A DNA stretch of 64,000 nt from an uncultured Caryophanales bacterium (GTDB lineage: Bacteria; Bacillota_I; Bacilli_A; Acholeplasmatales; Anaeroplasmataceae), in assembly GCA_946405105.1 (NCBI GenBank), contig CAMJFY010000001.1, positions 1 to 64,000 on the forward strand, given 5' to 3'. Made by a program: the position numbers and the translations under genes. Every line of letters begins with the position of its first letter. Position 1 is the first letter of the stretch. A model generated the notes under the pieces. The model had not been told where the DNA came from, did not search any database, and saw nothing but the letters and a program-made list of their open reading frames with translations. Of this stretch, positions 36,713 to 45,661 are shown one piece after another.

Positions 36713-38269
36713 ATGGCAGAAAAATTATCAGATCAAGAATTAGCAAGACGTGCTAAATTAGATAAATATAAGGAATTAGGTATTGATGCATTTGGACAAG
36801 CTTTTGACCAAAAGAATCATAGCCAAGAGGTTAAATGCTTAGCTGAAAAGGAAATCAATTCATTCAAGGAAGCAAATAAGGATTTATCTGAGGAAGAATT
36901 AAAGGAAAAGCTTCATGCATATTTAGAGGAGAAAAATATCCAAGTTAAAATTGCTGGTAGAATTATGTTTATCAGAAAAATGGGTAAGGCTTCATTCTTC
37001 TCTATTCAAGACAAGCAAGGAAAAATCCAAATCTATATCAAGCGTGATGTAGTTGGTGAAGATAATTATAATCTATTTAAGATGGCAGATATCGGTGATT
37101 TCGTTGGAATTGAAGGTAATATTATGCTTACAATGACAGGCGAGGTTACAGTTAATTGTCAAAAATATACACATTTAGTTAAGTCATTAAGACCACTTCC
37201 AGAAAAGTTCCATGGTTTAACTGACCTAGAGGAAAGATATAGAAGACGTTATCTTGATTTAATTATGAATGAGGATTCTAAGAGAGTTGCAATCCAAAGA
37301 CCAAGAATTATTCGTGCTATGCAAGAATATTTCGATGGTGAAGGATTTATCGAGGTTGAAACTCCAGTATTACAAAACATCCAAGGTGGTGCTACTGCTA
37401 GACCATTCATTACACACCATAATGCATTAGATGCTAACTTCTACTTACGTATAGCTACAGAATTACATTTAAAGAGATTACTAGTTGGTGGTCTTGAAAG
37501 AGTATATGAAATCGGTAGAATCTTTAGAAACGAGGGTATGGATAAGACTCATAACCCTGAATTCACTACTGTTGAATTATATGAAGCATTTGGTGATTTA
37601 ACATCAATGATGAATATTTGCGAAGGTGTTATTAGACATGCTGCAACAAAGGTATTCAACAAGGATGAATTTATTAACCCATTTGACCCTGAGGGTGAAA
37701 AGATTAATATTGGTAAACCATTTAGAAGAGTAACAATGTGCGATGTTATTAAGGAACAAACTGGTGTTGATTTCAAGAATAACAATTATACATTTGAAGA
37801 AGCATGTGAATTAGCTAAGAAGCATAATGTTAAGGTTGAACCACATTTCATTTCTGTTGGTCATATTATTAACGCATTCTTCGAGGAATATGGTGAAAAG
37901 ACATTAGTTCAGCCTACATTCCTTTGTGGACATCCAATTGAGATTTCTCCATTAACTAAAAAGGACCCTGAGGATCCTAGATTCGTTCAAAGATTTGAAT
38001 TATTCATTGGCGGTAAGGAATTCGCTAATGCTTATACAGAATTAAATGACCCAATCGATCAAAAGGAAAGATTTGAGGAGCAATTAGCTGAAAAGGCTGC
38101 AGGTAATGATGAAGCTAACGAAATGGATGTTGATTTCGTTGAAGCATTAGAATATGGTATGCCACCTGCAGGAGGAATTGGTATCGGTGTAGATAGATTA
38201 GTTATCTTCTTAACTGAATCTCAATCTATTCGTGATGTTATTCTATTCCCTCAAATGAAAACTAGATAA
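36713..38269 (+). CDS. lysS: Lysyl-tRNA synthetase, class II
   Basis: A 518-aa class II synthetase charging tRNA-Lys. The OB-fold anticodon domain occupies about 60-170; the catalytic part carries motif 2 (RIFRNEGMD..HNPEFT) and motif 3 (GGIGIGVDRLV). The length is typical. It starts after AAGGAGG. The 203-aa gene follows after 2 nt and must be co-transcribed. Confidence 0.96.
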   Translation: MAEKLSDQELARRAKLDKYKELGIDAFGQAFDQKNHSQEVKCLAEKEINSFKEANKDLSEEELKEKLHAYLEEKNIQVKIAGRIMFIRKMGKASFFSIQDKQGKIQIYIKRDVVGEDNYNLFKMADIGDFVGIEGNIMLTMTGEVTVNCQKYTHLVKSLRPLPEKFHGLTDLEERYRRRYLDLIMNEDSKRVAIQRPRIIRAMQEYFDGEGFIEVETPVLQNIQGGATARPFITHHNALDANFYLRIATELHLKRLLVGGLERVYEIGRIFRNEGMDKTHNPEFTTVELYEAFGDLTSMMNICEGVIRHAATKVFNKDEFINPFDPEGEKINIGKPFRRVTMCDVIKEQTGVDFKNNNYTFEEACELAKKHNVKVEPHFISVGHIINAFFEEYGEKTLVQPTFLCGHPIEISPLTKKDPEDPRFVQRFELFIGGKEFANAYTELNDPIDQKERFEEQLAEKAAGNDEANEMDVDFVEALEYGMPPAGGIGIGVDRLVIFLTESQSIRDVILFPQMKTR

Positions 38270-38271
38270 TT

Positions 38272-38883
38272 ATGGAAAATACTATTTTTGATGATTATGC
38301 ATCATGGAAAAAGGAAAACCATGATTTAATATATTCATTAGTTCATAACAAAAGTAAAATCATTCAAAGATTTTCTTCTGTTATTGCTGTTGTTGATTAT
38401 TTATATGATTATCGTTTAGATAATGAGCTTTCAGAAGATGAAGAATTAATATTCTCTACTGGATTTGATTATATTTATGATCAATTCCAATTAATTGAAA
38501 CTATATTAGAAAATAGCTTTGATAATGATATCAAGGCTATGGAAAAATATGGTCAAACTATTAATCTTCTTCTTTACATTAATGACTTTAAAATTGAAAT
38601 ATCAAATAACGATTTAAAGGGTAATGAAATTAAGCAATTAAATGATTTAAATGATAAAGTATATGAATGCTTAAATAATAAAGAAAATGCACCTGATGAA
38701 TATTTCCAATTATTAAATGATATTACAACATCATTATTTGAAAAAAATAATGTAGAAATTCAAACAATAGATCAAATATTTTATGAGATAGCTATCGAAT
38801 ATGAAATATATGATGAGGATGAATTTAATGCTTATAATTATTTTTTAAATAAAGAAATAGAAAAAAGAAAAAGTGTTAACTAG
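38272..38883 (+). CDS. Hypothetical acidic helical protein
   Basis: A 203-aa protein, strongly acidic and helical (many Asp, Glu, Asn, Ile and Tyr), with no family recognised and no signal or membrane segment. It begins 2 nt after the lysS stop codon, implying coupling, and ends in a bidirectional terminator. The role is unknown; the link to lysS may be only positional. Confidence 0.7.
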   Translation: MENTIFDDYASWKKENHDLIYSLVHNKSKIIQRFSSVIAVVDYLYDYRLDNELSEDEELIFSTGFDYIYDQFQLIETILENSFDNDIKAMEKYGQTINLLLYINDFKIEISNNDLKGNEIKQLNDLNDKVYECLNNKENAPDEYFQLLNDITTSLFEKNNVEIQTIDQIFYEIAIEYEIYDEDEFNAYNYFLNKEIEKRKSVN

Positions 38884-38900
38884 CTGTTAACACTTTTTTT
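38868..38900. terminator. Bidirectional terminator
   Basis: AAAGTGTTAAC pairs with GTTAACACTTT, with A- and T-runs on both sides. It lies between the convergent lysS unit and the glycosyltransferase gene, and overlaps the stop of the 203-aa gene. Confidence 0.85.
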
Positions 38901-39906
38901 GTTCCTCATATACTGTTTCGTATACTTCTTTTATCTTATTACCAATATCAGTTAAATTTCTTTCTGCTACTACCTTATATGCATTTTCAACGATTTGTGT
39001 CATATCATTGTTGAATACATATTCTAGATTTGCCTTGAAATCCTCAATAGTATTTCCCTTTAATACATTTTCCTTATCAGTTAACCAACCCTTGAATACT
39101 CCAATGTCTCTTACAATAACTGGTAGTTTTGAAGCTAAAGCCTCTAAAACGGCTATTCCTTCGTTTTCTTCATGACTAAGGAATAAGAATGCGTCTGCAC
39201 GCATAAATGCACCTCTTAGGACCTCTATATCAACATAACCAGGCATTGTTACATTCTTTGGTCTCTTCTTGATTGCTTTTAGGATCTTCATTTGTGTATA
39301 AATAGGCTTTAAATAACCAAACCAAATGAATTCTACATCTGGCATTTGTCTAGCTATTTCAAAGAAATCTCTAATACCTTTTCTTTCAAAATATAAGCCG
39401 GCACAAATAACAATCTTTTTATTCTTATCAAATTTAAAATAATCATCAAACTTTAATGCCATTGATTCGTCATATTTATAATCATCAAGCATAATACCGT
39501 TAGATATTGCATATACCGGGCAATTAACACCCTTATATGCTTGAATTAATGATTTTGAATATTCTGTAGGAGTGATAATTACATCAGCCTTTTTATACAT
39601 TCTTAAAATTAAATGATTATAAATAGGGGCAATTAATCTCCATACTCTAAATGAATATTTGAAATCCTCTACTGTTGAATGACCATGAACTATTACCTTT
39701 AAGCCCTTCTTCTTACATTTTTTTAGCTTCTTATATGAATCAAAAAATAATGTATTAATATGAACTACATCATAATCATTATCATCAAAATTTAAGGTAT
39801 AATCAACACCTGCAAGCTCTAAAGCTTTCTTTTGGTGAACTAATGCTCTACCTATACCACTTTGTCTTAATGCTTTTTGATTTTCAAAATATAATAATAC
39901 TTTCAT
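38887..39906 (-). CDS. Family 4 glycosyltransferase, probably glycolipid synthesis
   Basis: A 339-aa GT-B enzyme. N-terminal MKVLLYFENQKALRQSGIGRA matches the opening of Firmicutes diglucosyl-diacylglycerol synthases (LafB/alDGS type) that add a second hexose to monoglucosyl-diacylglycerol. The donor-site motif is HEENEGIAVLEALAS (E-x7-E, about residues 240-255). It should act at the inner membrane face, held by amphipathic basic helices. The reaction is inferred from family resemblance. Confidence 0.75.
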   Translation of the reverse strand: MKVLLYFENQKALRQSGIGRALVHQKKALELAGVDYTLNFDDNDYDVVHINTLFFDSYKKLKKCKKKGLKVIVHGHSTVEDFKYSFRVWRLIAPIYNHLILRMYKKADVIITPTEYSKSLIQAYKGVNCPVYAISNGIMLDDYKYDESMALKFDDYFKFDKNKKIVICAGLYFERKGIRDFFEIARQMPDVEFIWFGYLKPIYTQMKILKAIKKRPKNVTMPGYVDIEVLRGAFMRADAFLFLSHEENEGIAVLEALASKLPVIVRDIGVFKGWLTDKENVLKGNTIEDFKANLEYVFNNDMTQIVENAYKVVAERNLTDIGNKIKEVYETVYEEQKKC

Positions 39907-39944
39907 AAACTCACATCCATTTAAGATTATATCATATTATAAAA

Positions 39945-40580
39945 TTATTTTAATCCTTTTTTGTATTTGTTATATCTAATTAAATAATTAATAAACATCA
40001 TTGCGCCAATAAATATTAATATTCCAGATATGCCTAAAACAAACCATTTATGTATATAAATAAAATCAATACTTAAATTATTATATAAATAATAAAGGAA
40101 TAGCTTTTCTACTAGAACAAGGTTAATTAACGCTGTTGATAAGGATAACACCTTAATAGCTCTAAATAGAATATTAGCATTAGCTCTTTTCTTTAAATAT
40201 CCTTTTAATGATAATATAAATAATAAGATTAAAAAGGAAGATATTATTATATTAAATACTAAGCCATAATTCTTTGGTTCATCATCCATTGTAATAATAT
40301 TAGCTATTAAAAAGAATATAGATACAATAATTAATAATATACCCATATTTCTATATGATTTGTATTGTGATTCCATATCTGCATCTAAATTTCTTGCATA
40401 AGATAATTTACATAAAAATATTGCAAAGGTATAAATACCTGATGCCATAAATATTAGTCCTACAAAGAAACCTGTTACTAATTTATATATTGCAGATAAT
40501 AATGTGATTAAAGCACCAAATGTGGCTTTAATCTTTTTTCCTTTTGTCTTCTTTTTTACTGAATTCTTATTGTCACCCAT
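39945..40580 (-). CDS. Hypothetical membrane protein
   Basis: A 211-aa protein with a short basic N-terminus (KKKTKGKK) and about five to six hydrophobic helices. No family is recognised. AGGTG precedes the ATG at 40580. A hairpin separates it from the rnf cluster upstream, and the glycosyltransferase gene follows after 38 nt on the same strand. Confidence 0.65.
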   Translation of the reverse strand: MGDNKNSVKKKTKGKKIKATFGALITLLSAIYKLVTGFFVGLIFMASGIYTFAIFLCKLSYARNLDADMESQYKSYRNMGILLIIVSIFFLIANIITMDDEPKNYGLVFNIIISSFLILLFILSLKGYLKKRANANILFRAIKVLSLSTALINLVLVEKLFLYYLYNNLSIDFIYIHKWFVLGISGILIFIGAMMFINYLIRYNKYKKGLK

Positions 40581-40589
40581 AAGTTCACC

Positions 40590-40620
40590 TAAAAATAATA
40601 AGATAGGCATAAAGCCTATC
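40590..40620 (-). terminator. Terminator of the rnf cluster
   Basis: GATAGGC pairs with GCCTATC over 5 nt, and the tail on the minus strand is T-rich though broken by A. It follows the rnfB stop directly. Confidence 0.5.
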
Positions 40621-40626
40621 TCATTT

Positions 40627-40944
40627 TTAAACTTTTAATTTATTTACTGATCCATCTGGATTTGGATGTTCATCTAAATATTTTCTAATTTCTGCTGCCT
40701 TACCAGCTTTAATACCTGGCTTACATTGATTTAAGCTTTCTGCAACCTCAGCTACGATAGCTTCAGCATAACCAGCACATCCTGGGTAACCACAAGCACC
40801 ACAGTTTGCATTTGGTAATATTGCAGTAATATCTTCTACTCTTGTATCAACTTCAACATGAAATATTTTAGATGCGAATGCTAGACCTAAGCCTAAAAGG
40901 ATTCCTAATCCAGCTAAAATTAATACTGCATATAATACTGTCAT
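40627..40944 (-). CDS. rnfB: RnfB, short form without ferredoxin domains
   Basis: Only 105 aa. It keeps the N-terminal membrane helix (about 2-24) and the first Fe-S domain with NANCGACGYPGCAGYAEAI and a distal Cys (QCKPG). The two C-terminal 4Fe-4S ferredoxin domains of normal RnfB (about 190 aa or more) are absent: the frame ends in LKV-stop and a terminator follows. RnfB normally takes electrons from ferredoxin; here that site is missing or supplied by another protein. It overlaps the 79-aa gene by 4 nt. Confidence 0.88.
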   Translation of the reverse strand: MTVLYAVLILAGLGILLGLGLAFASKIFHVEVDTRVEDITAILPNANCGACGYPGCAGYAEAIVAEVAESLNQCKPGIKAGKAAEIRKYLDEHPNPDGSVNKLKV

Positions 40945-41180
40945 TTGTCTTTAGATTCCTCCTCTAGTTCCTTTTCAATCTTTTTAAAATCAAATTCTTG
41001 ATGTATTTTACAATCCGTATTGCTACATGCTAAGCATGTTGACTCTTCAATCTTAATATTTTCACAGCCCTTTGGTAAAGGTGTTCTTCTATTAATAATG
41101 AATGAGACAATAAAGATTATTGCGATTAATGCAATTAAAGCAATAGCAATTATTAAATATGGATTAATTGATAATATCAT
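40941..41180 (-). CDS. Small NqrM-like Cys-rich membrane protein
   Basis: A 79-aa protein: one membrane helix (about 5-29), a basic RRTPLPKG boundary, then Cys39-x9-Cys49-x2-Cys52-x4-Cys57 and an acidic tail. This layout is like NqrM, the protein needed for maturation of the iron centre of Na+-NQR between NqrD and NqrE. It lies between rnfA (homologous to nqrE) and rnfB, so I infer an equivalent Fe-delivery or accessory role in Rnf. The family link is by pattern only. Confidence 0.7.
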   Translation of the reverse strand: MILSINPYLIIAIALIALIAIIFIVSFIINRRTPLPKGCENIKIEESTCLACSNTDCKIHQEFDFKKIEKELEEESKDK

Positions 41181-41182
41181 AA

Positions 41183-41764
41183 TTAAATTAGTCCACTAAA
41201 TCCTAAGAATGCCATAGCCATTAATGCTGCTGTAATTAAAGCAATAGGAATACCCTTAAATGCTTTTGGATTATCAGCTGCGTCAAGACGATATCTAATT
41301 GTTGAGAACACGAATATAACTAAAGCAAATCCAACACCTGTTCCAATAGCACTTGCCATTGAATCTGCAAAATTTAATCCTTGATCTGTATTTCCTTGTG
41401 CAACACCTAATACTGCACAGTTTGTTGTAATTAATGGAAGATAAACTCCTAGTGACTTATAAAGAGATGGAGAATACTTCTTAATTATCATTTCGATTAA
41501 TTGTACGATAGATGCGATTACTAGAATATAAGTAATTGTATCCATGAATGTAATGCCAGCTAATTTTAATAATTGATAAATTGGCCAACAAATAGCTGAT
41601 GCTAGAATAATAACGAAAATTACTGCTGCACCCATACCTAAAGCACTTGATGATTTCTTAGAAACACCAAGGAAAGGACAAATACCATAGAATCTAGATA
41701 ATGTAACGTTATTAATTAGCATTGAGTTTAATATTGCTAGTAAAAATATAATTACATAATTCAT
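41183..41764 (-). CDS. rnfA: RnfA, ion-translocating membrane subunit
   Basis: A 193-aa integral subunit with six predicted helices, homologous to NqrE. Features: NNVTLSRFYGICPFLGVSKK (Cys near the first helix, part of the intramembrane Fe site) and LPLITTNCAVLGV. It is 1 nt from rnfE. Rnf couples electron transfer from ferredoxin to NAD with Na+ or H+ export. Confidence 0.95.
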   Translation of the reverse strand: MNYVIIFLLAILNSMLINNVTLSRFYGICPFLGVSKKSSSALGMGAAVIFVIILASAICWPIYQLLKLAGITFMDTITYILVIASIVQLIEMIIKKYSPSLYKSLGVYLPLITTNCAVLGVAQGNTDQGLNFADSMASAIGTGVGFALVIFVFSTIRYRLDAADNPKAFKGIPIALITAALMAMAFLGFSGLI

Positions 41765-41765
41765 A

Positions 41766-42605
41766 TTATACGGCCTCCTTTACTTCAGGTTTAATAACAG
41801 GAGCTTCATTATTTTCCTCGGCTGGCTTTTCAGCTGGTGCCTCTGGAGCTGGTGCTTGAGCGGCTTCTGCAGCCTTCTTAGCATCCTCTTCAGCTTTCTT
41901 TCTAGCTAATTCCTCAGCCTTTTTCTTCTTTAATTCTTCAATTCTTGCTTGCTTTGCAGCTTCAGCCTTTGCATCTTTGATATTCTTGTAGCAAGCCATT
42001 ACAGCTAATACAATACCAAGTGATAGGAATCCACCAGCAGATTGTACAAAAATTGATAATGCATATTCTTGTGGGAATATATGTAAGAAATATGCCTTTG
42101 GTAATGGGAAATATACACCAATTGATAATGCACCAGTACCAATTAATTCTCTAATTAATGCTACGATACATAATGCGATTGTATAACCAATACCAGTTCC
42201 AATTGCATCTAATATAGAAGCTACTGGACCATGCTTAGAAGCAAATGCTTCTGCTCTACCTAAAATTATACAGTTAACAACGATTAGGGAAATGAATACA
42301 CCTAAGCTACTATATAACGCAGGTACAAATGCTTGAGTTAGCATTTTAACAATTGTAACGAATGTTGCGATAACAACGATATAACAAGGTATTTTAACCT
42401 CACTAGGAATAATCTTTCTTAATAATGAAATTAATAGATTAGATCCTAATAATACTAATATAACTAATATACCCATACCGATAGCAGATTCAACACTCTT
42501 TGTTGTTGCTAGGGTAGGACACATACCTAGTAATGAAACGAATACTGGATTTTCTTTAATGATGCCTGAAACAAAGGCTGCCTTTTTAGTAATTGTATCT
42601 TTCAT
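41766..42605 (-). CDS. rnfE: RnfE with long charged tail
   Basis: A 279-aa integral subunit (NqrD homologue). Residues 1-205 are the usual six-helix domain, with NPVFVSLLGMCPTLATTKS and IVVNCIILGRAEAF. From about 207 an Ala/Lys/Glu-rich coiled-coil-like tail, then a Pro/Ala/Glu-rich end (AQAPAPEAPAEKPAEE), is added; it is unusual for the family. It may be a cytoplasmic tether. Confidence 0.93.
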   Translation of the reverse strand: MKDTITKKAAFVSGIIKENPVFVSLLGMCPTLATTKSVESAIGMGILVILVLLGSNLLISLLRKIIPSEVKIPCYIVVIATFVTIVKMLTQAFVPALYSSLGVFISLIVVNCIILGRAEAFASKHGPVASILDAIGTGIGYTIALCIVALIRELIGTGALSIGVYFPLPKAYFLHIFPQEYALSIFVQSAGGFLSLGIVLAVMACYKNIKDAKAEAAKQARIEELKKKKAEELARKKAEEDAKKAAEAAQAPAPEAPAEKPAEENNEAPVIKPEVKEAV

Positions 42606-42606
42606 A

Positions 42607-43191
42607 CTATTCAGCCTCCTTTATTGCATCTTCTAAAGCTACAGTAACTAATTCTTTAACTAATGTAGCACCATATGTAGCACCACATTTAACATCAATG
42701 CCTGCTACACTTGATAATGATAATTCACCAGCACTTGAAGAGCTTGCCTTAGGAGCCGCTCCTAAATGTACATCTGTAGATTCTGCAGATGGATAATTAC
42801 TTGATACATGATTGTTTACTGTTGAAGCGAATGATTGTCCGTTTTCAATGAATACTACTTGTTTAACAGTATTTTCTTTTGTAATACCTACCATTAATGT
42901 AATAGTACCATAAGCATTTTTACCAGATACCTTATAAATAGAACCTTCAACATTATCATTATCCTTAACTAGGAAAATCTTTAAGATTCTTGAATCTTTA
43001 CCATCTAAATTTTCAACTTCAAAGAAATTGTCCTCATCATATTCTGAGAAGATTTCTTTGCATGCACTTACTTCTGTTTCTTTATCATGCTTTGTAATAA
43101 TTGGTGAAGTAACTAAGTTAACTAACGCAATTAATAATGCACATGCTAAAGATATAATACCTAGGGTTGCTGAGATCTTAATTTTTTGCAT
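42607..43191 (-). CDS. rnfG: RnfG, flavinylated subunit
   Basis: A 194-aa protein with one N-terminal helix (about 5-27) and an extracytoplasmic FMN-binding domain. The motif CGATYGATLVKE near 175 suits covalent FMN attachment to Thr by ApbE; no apbE was seen here. GGGAGG precedes the start at 43191, which shares 1 nt with the rnfD stop codon, so the longer frame inside rnfD is rejected. Confidence 0.92.
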   Translation of the reverse strand: MQKIKISATLGIISLACALLIALVNLVTSPIITKHDKETEVSACKEIFSEYDEDNFFEVENLDGKDSRILKIFLVKDNDNVEGSIYKVSGKNAYGTITLMVGITKENTVKQVVFIENGQSFASTVNNHVSSNYPSAESTDVHLGAAPKASSSSAGELSLSSVAGIDVKCGATYGATLVKELVTVALEDAIKEAE

Positions 43192-44312
43192 TAGAACCAA
43201 CCTCCCATCACTGATGCTGAGATTATGCAGCCTGCACAAATTAGAGCTACTGCTAAACCTAAGCATTGCTTCCAAGTATATGTATTTTTCTTGCCACGCA
43301 TGAAGTAATCAATACATGGAGCTAACATATTTACAATTAGAATTGAGAATGCTGCACCTTCTGGATAAGCACCCATAACTCTTATAAATACTGTAATAAC
43401 ACCTGCGGTTGCACCGTAGACAACTCTACCAAATTTAGTGATTGGTGATGTAACTGGGTCAGTTATCATGAATACACCTGCGAATAGCATACCACCTGAA
43501 AGGATTTGATACATCCACATTTCAAAGATGTTACCGCTAAACTTAACAGAGAATGAGATACATGCAACTAGCATGATTGCTGCGAAACTTAAAATGTAGC
43601 TTAGTGCTGCTCTTAAATCTGCACTTCTTCTTGCAAATAAATAGATTGCACCAAGTAATATACATAAAGCAGAAACCTCACCCATAGAGCCAGGAATACT
43701 ACCCATGAATAAATCTAATAAATCATAATGACCGATATTTGATAATGAACCCTTAGTGAATCCTAATGGAGTTGCACCTGCAGTAATATCATATGCAAAT
43801 CTTTGAGAGAATGCATATTGCTTTGGATAAGCTTCATTTAATTGGCTACCGAAGCAAATTGCAACGAAGATTCTACCTACTGCTGCTGGATTAAATACAT
43901 TCTTACCTAATCCACCAAATACCATCTTACCAATAATCATACCGAATAATGCTCCAACTAATACTACATATGGAGCACAATTAGCTGGCATAATTAATGC
44001 AAATATCAATGCTGATATTACAGGGGCTAAAATATTATTAATTGTGTAGCCCTCTCTTAATTTTGCAAAGCCTTCCTTTGAGAAAAGCTCTTTAAACTTC
44101 ATGCCCTTAGGCCATTTAATAAACGCATTTGCGACTAGCTCAGCGCATACCATAGCTGCTAAGCTGATTAAAAGCACGTATATACCGCCCCAGCCATTCA
44201 TAACCATTGCGAATACAGTAACTGGTAATAACGCAATAATTACGTCTAACATCATTCTAGAAACTGACACAGGCTTTCTTATATAAGGTGCTGATTGTGG
44301 AACTAATTTCAT
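43191..44312 (-). CDS. rnfD: RnfD, flavinylated membrane subunit
   Basis: A 373-aa subunit with about ten membrane helices. The flavinylation motif is ITAGATPLGF (Thr in GAT, about residue 180). Homologous to NqrB; forms the membrane redox path with RnfG. It follows rnfC by 16 nt. Confidence 0.94.
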   Translation of the reverse strand: MKLVPQSAPYIRKPVSVSRMMLDVIIALLPVTVFAMVMNGWGGIYVLLISLAAMVCAELVANAFIKWPKGMKFKELFSKEGFAKLREGYTINNILAPVISALIFALIMPANCAPYVVLVGALFGMIIGKMVFGGLGKNVFNPAAVGRIFVAICFGSQLNEAYPKQYAFSQRFAYDITAGATPLGFTKGSLSNIGHYDLLDLFMGSIPGSMGEVSALCILLGAIYLFARRSADLRAALSYILSFAAIMLVACISFSVKFSGNIFEMWMYQILSGGMLFAGVFMITDPVTSPITKFGRVVYGATAGVITVFIRVMGAYPEGAAFSILIVNMLAPCIDYFMRGKKNTYTWKQCLGLAVALICAGCIISASVMGGWF

Positions 44313-44328
44313 ATCTCACTTACCCCCC

Positions 44329-45630
44329 CTATTGTGCCATTTTCTTTGCCTTACGGCAGTAATCTGTTAAATGAATTTTTGAAGTACATGTATAAGAGCA
44401 CATACCACATAAAATACATGCTTTGATATTTAATTTAGTCTTGATTGTTTCCTTGTCGTTATTCTTAACAGCGTTCATAATTTGAACTGGCTGTAATCCG
44501 GCAGGACAAGAATATACGCAAGAACCACATCTAACACAAGGCTCTTCTACTTCCTTATGCTCATTTAAAATGATACATGAAGTACAAGTCTTTGTTATAA
44601 CTGCATCATCTCTTACTAGGTTAGCACCCATCATAGGTCCACCAAGGATTAATACCTTATTTTCTGAATCATCAGTATATCCACCACAGTAATCAATGAC
44701 TTCCTTTAAAGATGTACCAACTCTAATTCTAAAGTTAGCTGGCTTTTTAATACCATCACCAGTACATGTGAAGTTTCTCTTCATAACTGGTTCGTTCCAT
44801 TTAATTGCTCTCCATAATCCAGCGATTGTAGAAACATTAAATACCATAATACCAAGCTTTGCTGGTAATACACCTGCAGGTACCTTAACACCAAGACCGG
44901 TCTTAATCATTTCGATTTCCCAGCCCTGTGGATAATAATTACCTACTCTTTTAACAAATACAGGTGCGCCATCAAATTGTGTTAATTCAGCAGTTAATGT
45001 ATCATATAAGTCTTGATATTTCTTTTTAATACAAATAACTACTCTCTTTGCTTTGAAGGCTTGTAATGCATATAAGCATCCTTGAATGATTCTTCTTGGG
45101 TGCTCCATAATTAATCTATGGTCTGCTGATAGATATGGTTCACATTCAACACCATTAATACAAATTGTATCAATTGGATCTGTTGTTTGGAACTTAATAT
45201 ATGTAGGGAAAGATGAACCACCTAAACCAACTAGTGAGCAATTCTTAGTTATTTCTACGAAATCCTCTCTGGTTAATTTTGCAATTTCTTCATCAGATCT
45301 TTCCTTAATTGATTCATCAAATGTATTTTGATGATCATTCTTTATTTGAAGAAATTCAGTAAGCTTACCACTTCTGTGGAATTTCTTAACAATATCTACT
45401 ACCTCACCAGATACTGTAGAATGAATAGGCTGTTCAAAGAATGGTCCTTTTCTTAAACCTATAACCTGGCCCATTTTTACTTTATCTCCAACCTTAACAT
45501 AACTTTCGCCTTGTGAGCATCTAGCATTTGTTATAGCAAGATAAACATAATCAGGGTCTACATATCTTACTGTAGGTAAGCTATTAGTTAGATGTCTAAT
45601 ATTGGCAATTTGCCTTGTTTTAGCAATCAT
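44329..45630 (-). CDS. rnfC: RnfC, NADH-binding peripheral subunit
   Basis: A 433-aa peripheral subunit. The FMN/NADH part includes GLGGSSFPTYIKFQ (about 135). Two 4Fe-4S motifs are near the C-terminus: CVRCGSCVYSCP and CILCGMCSYTC. It passes electrons to NAD+. It starts 31 nt after glyA, so the rnf genes may share the glyA transcript or have a weak own promoter. Confidence 0.95.
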   Translation of the reverse strand: MIAKTRQIANIRHLTNSLPTVRYVDPDYVYLAITNARCSQGESYVKVGDKVKMGQVIGLRKGPFFEQPIHSTVSGEVVDIVKKFHRSGKLTEFLQIKNDHQNTFDESIKERSDEEIAKLTREDFVEITKNCSLVGLGGSSFPTYIKFQTTDPIDTICINGVECEPYLSADHRLIMEHPRRIIQGCLYALQAFKAKRVVICIKKKYQDLYDTLTAELTQFDGAPVFVKRVGNYYPQGWEIEMIKTGLGVKVPAGVLPAKLGIMVFNVSTIAGLWRAIKWNEPVMKRNFTCTGDGIKKPANFRIRVGTSLKEVIDYCGGYTDDSENKVLILGGPMMGANLVRDDAVITKTCTSCIILNEHKEVEEPCVRCGSCVYSCPAGLQPVQIMNAVKNNDKETIKTKLNIKACILCGMCSYTCTSKIHLTDYCRKAKKMAQ

Positions 45631-45661
45631 GCTAATTCCCCCTTCACTAAATAATCAATTA

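Noticed and set aside
40627-40944. RnfB as a frameshifted pseudogene
   Set aside because: A terminator and the next gene follow at once, with no leftover ferredoxin-domain codons in other frames, so a naturally short gene is more likely.
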